DNA from: Bifidobacteriaceae bacterium
Lineage (GTDB): Bacteria > Actinomycetota > Actinomycetes > Actinomycetales > WQXJ01
NCBI GenBank assembly: GCA_031268115.1
Contig: JAIRXV010000341.1
Location: forward strand, 1-7,674
DNA length: 7,674 nt
Direction: 5' to 3'
The position numbers were made by a program, and so were the translations under genes. A model generated the notes under the pieces. The model was given only the letters and a program-made list of their open reading frames with translations. It did no database searches and had not been told where the DNA came from. Of the stretch, positions 6,027 to 7,674 are shown in pieces (the stretch's first letter is position 1; each line of letters opens with the position of its first letter).

Positions 6027-6899
6027 ATGCCGGAACTGCCCGAGGTCGAAACGGTTCGCCGCGGGCTTGAAGCGTTGACGGTGGGGCGGCGGATCGTTGC
6101 CGTGGAGGTGGCGAATCCAGGTTCTTTCATGGACGATGCCGGCCCACCGGACAGCCTTGTTGGCGCCCGGATCGAGGCAGTCAGAAGGCGGGCGAAACTG
6201 CTCATGGTGGACCTAGCCGATGCCCGTACGCTGCTGATCCACCTCAAGATGACCGGTCAGATGGTGGTGGTTGGGGTGGGGCGCTGGGGCGGTGGGCACC
6301 CATCGGATTCCCTCGTTGAAGGGTTGCCCGATGCTTCCACCCGGGTCATCCTCACGCTGTGCGACGGTTCGCGGGTGTTCTTCAACGACCAACGCAAGTT
6401 CGGTTGGATGCGTCTTATGGCGCACGATGACGTTCCCCGTCTGCCCTTTGTGGCGCGCCTCGGCCCGGAACCGCTGGAGGGCGGCGCGGCGCCCGAGTTC
6501 CTGCGGCGCCTCAGGCGCCATCCGCGGACCAGTATCAAAGCGGCGCTGCTCAACCAAGAGGTGGTGGCCGGCATCGGCAACATCTACGCGGACGAAGCCC
6601 TGTGGGCGGCCAAGGTCCACCCGGCGACGGCGGTTGGTTCGGTTTCCGACAGGAAGGCGAGGGCGATCCTGGACGCCGCCATCGCCGTCATGGCTCATTC
6701 GCTGGAACTGGGCGGGTCAACGGACCGCAACTATGTGGATGCGCAAGGCAATCGGGGTGCTTACTTGGAGTTCGCGGCGGTTTTCCGGCGAGATGGGCAG
6801 CCGTGCCGGCGCTGTGGACGGCTGATCGTCAAGACCCGAGTGGCGGGTCGCGGAACCCATCTGTGCCCGCGCTGCCAGCGCCCGCCGCGAGCGCCATAA
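6027..6899 (+). CDS. mutM: Formamidopyrimidine-DNA glycosylase (Fpg/MutM)
   Basis: This base-excision repair enzyme removes 8-oxoguanine and formamidopyrimidines from DNA and nicks the abasic site. The 290-residue protein begins MPELPEVETVRRGL; after loss of Met1, Pro2 is the Schiff-base nucleophile and Glu3 the acid. Further landmarks are Lys57 in RRAKLL, HLKMTGQ at 72-78, FNDQRKFGW at 119-127, the helix-two-turn-helix with GIGNIYADE at 182-190, and a C-terminal zinc finger with Cys260, Cys263, Cys280 and Cys283. Arg275 in AGRGTHLC matches E. coli Arg258, which contacts the DNA phosphate. The length is normal, with a small insertion GRWGGGHPSDSLVEGLPD around 85-102 of a kind seen in actinobacterial members. 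The last 71 bases, which encode the end of the zinc finger, overlap the HAD gene on the opposite strand. All catalytic residues are present, so it should be active. Confidence 0.97.
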   Translation: MPELPEVETVRRGLEALTVGRRIVAVEVANPGSFMDDAGPPDSLVGARIEAVRRRAKLLMVDLADARTLLIHLKMTGQMVVVGVGRWGGGHPSDSLVEGLPDASTRVILTLCDGSRVFFNDQRKFGWMRLMAHDDVPRLPFVARLGPEPLEGGAAPEFLRRLRRHPRTSIKAALLNQEVVAGIGNIYADEALWAAKVHPATAVGSVSDRKARAILDAAIAVMAHSLELGGSTDRNYVDAQGNRGAYLEFAAVFRRDGQPCRRCGRLIVKTRVAGRGTHLCPRCQRPPRAP

Positions 6900-7563
6900 G
6901 GTTCGCGGCGTCGGCGTCGAGCATGGCGATGGCGGCGCTCAGGTTGGCGGCGACGGGAAAACCCGTGGCCGCCAGGCGGGAGCGGGCGGCGTCCCCTGTC
7001 GGGACAAGGATGGCCGCGGTGCCTACGGCGCGGGCGGTGACGGCATCGTCGGGATTGTCTCCTATCACGACCGTTTGGCTCGGCCGCAAACCTAAACCGT
7101 CCAGGTGGGCCCGCAATATGGCGCACTTGGAGTTGCCGGAGCCGGCCCGTGCCGACGGATTGGTGCCAGCCAACCCCGAGAGGAAGATGGCGACCCCCCG
7201 GGACTCAACCTGGGGCGCCAGCTGGTCCTCGGGCGTCATGGAGACCACCGATTGGGTGAGGCCGCGGCGCTGAACGGCCCTCAGCGCGCCCAGTGCGTCC
7301 GGGGCGAGGGCGGCCTGGGCGAACCCGGCCCGGTAGAGGGCGAACCAGTCGTGTTGAACGCCCTGCCATTCGGTGTCGGTCAGGGCGCGGCCGGCCAGCA
7401 CCTCATAGGTGGCGCGCATCGGCCGGCGTGCGATTCGACGCCAGCGCTGGCGGTCGAGTTCGCGCACACCGAACCTTTCGCTGACGGCGCGGGCGCAGGC
7501 CACGATGAGGTCGGTATCGTCCAAGAGGGTCCCATTCCAGTCCCACACCACGTGCCCGAGCAT
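6829..7563 (-). CDS. HAD-superfamily phosphatase, substrate unknown
   Basis: This 244-residue cytoplasmic hydrolase has the four HAD motifs: I, DWNGTLLDD at 8-16 with Asp8 as the nucleophile; II, Ser108 in VVSMT; III, Lys146 in GNSKCA; IV, GDNPDD at 168-173 with Asp169 and Asp173 binding magnesium. The helical cap between residues 16 and about 85 suggests a C1-cap phosphatase related to phosphoglycolate phosphatase. Motif I is D-x-N rather than the usual D-x-D, so the general acid/base position is Asn10; I recall this DWNGT form from other actinobacterial HAD proteins. The start is ATG at 7563, with AGGG 7 bases upstream; a GTG two codons earlier is possible. The HAD core ends near residue 215, and the Gly/Ala-rich tail after it runs antisense to the end of mutM. 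The substrate cannot be read from sequence. Confidence 0.9.
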   Translation of the reverse strand: MLGHVVWDWNGTLLDDTDLIVACARAVSERFGVRELDRQRWRRIARRPMRATYEVLAGRALTDTEWQGVQHDWFALYRAGFAQAALAPDALGALRAVQRRGLTQSVVSMTPEDQLAPQVESRGVAIFLSGLAGTNPSARAGSGNSKCAILRAHLDGLGLRPSQTVVIGDNPDDAVTARAVGTAAILVPTGDAARSRLAATGFPVAANLSAAIAMLDADAANLMALAAGAGSAGTDGFRDPPLGS

Positions 7564-7570
7564 CCGCACA

Positions 7571-7580
7571 CCCTATAGGG
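7571..7580. promoter_or_regulatory. Palindrome CCCTATAGGG in the divergent gap
   Basis: This is a perfect 10-base palindrome in the 39-base gap between two divergent starts (7563 minus, 7603 plus). It is the only AT-containing core in the gap. Its TATAGG resembles a -10 element on both strands, and on the minus strand its AGGG also serves as the likely ribosome-binding site of the HAD gene. A -10 role on the plus strand would give a short leader that still contains AAAGGG. No matching -35 is evident. The palindrome is certain; the function is a guess. Confidence 0.4.
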
Positions 7581-7582
7581 CT

Positions 7583-7628
7583 CTGGCACGAAAGGGCTAT
7601 CCATGTCGTGGACCCTGGTGTGTGCCAG
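7583..7628. repeat. Inverted repeat CTGGCAC / GTGCCAG
   Basis: CTGGCAC at 7583-7589 and GTGCCAG at 7622-7628 are perfect 7-base inverted repeats 32 bases apart. The right arm lies inside the first codons of the plus-strand gene starting at 7603. It could be an operator or a leader fold, or chance. Confidence 0.3.
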
Positions 7629-7674
7629 TCAGCGCGGACCGTTACCGGATCGTTATCTGGTTGGGCGGCCGTGG
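7603..7674 (+). CDS. Start of an unidentified gene, cut by the window edge
   Basis: An open frame begins with ATG at 7603 and runs without a stop for 24 codons to the end of the window (MSWTLVCASQRGPLPDRY and on). The sequence AAAGGG at 7591-7596 sits 6 bases before the ATG as a plausible ribosome-binding site. The frame diverges from the HAD gene, leaving a 39-base gap, which is a normal arrangement for a real gene. Twenty-four residues are too few to assign a family, and I do not recognise them. Confidence 0.55.
   Translation, partial: MSWTLVCASQRGPLPDRYLVGRPW

Noticed and set aside
1..7674. tRNA, rRNA, CRISPR array, insertion sequence or attachment site
   Set aside because: I saw no regularly spaced direct repeats, transposase-like protein, terminal inverted repeats with target duplications, or tRNA-like fold; nearly all of the window is accounted for by genes.

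Overview
The window is high-GC DNA with actinobacterial character: short intergenic gaps, 4-base stop/start overlaps, a secreted Ig-like protein with a C-terminal domain I associate with Actinobacteria, and MutM (Fpg) and HAD proteins of actinobacterial type. I cannot name the species. Every identification rests on reading motifs and residues; no database search was run.

Left part (about 1-4870). This is a membrane-bound uptake [NiFe]-hydrogenase locus. The minus strand carries a tight four-gene operon, read from right to left: small subunit with Tat signal and C-terminal anchor (hyaA), large subunit (hyaB), b-type cytochrome (hyaC) and maturation endopeptidase (hyaD). The junctions are a 3-base gap (hyaA/hyaB), a GTGA overlap (hyaB/hyaC) and an ATGA overlap (hyaC/hyaD), which suggests translational coupling. 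The 3' end of hypA, a nickel-delivery chaperone gene, converges on hyaD from the plus strand with 10 bases between the stops. HypA inserts nickel into the large subunit, HyaD then clips its C-terminus, the Tat system exports the folded HyaA-HyaB dimer, and HyaC passes electrons from H2 to the quinone pool. The small subunit has the ordinary four-cysteine proximal cluster set, not the six-cysteine set of oxygen-tolerant enzymes.

The standout is HyaC. It has 401 residues, against roughly 220-250 usual for hydrogenase cytochrome b. Its first ~165 residues read as the nucleotide-binding (N) domain of a P-type ATPase, closest in pattern to P3A proton pumps, without the DKTGT phosphorylation motif. 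A degenerate ATPase N-domain fused to a hydrogenase membrane subunit is the best candidate here for something undescribed.

Middle (4868-5992). A 186-base divergent intergenic region with nested inverted repeats separates the hydrogenase operon from a plus-strand gene for a secreted protein (signal peptide, one Ig-like domain, an aromatic-rich middle, and a small C-terminal domain with two cysteines).

Right part (6027-7674). mutM encodes a DNA repair glycosylase. Its last 71 bases overlap, tail to tail, a minus-strand HAD-family phosphatase gene. A 39-base divergent gap holding the palindrome CCCTATAGGG separates the phosphatase from the start of another plus-strand gene that runs off the window.
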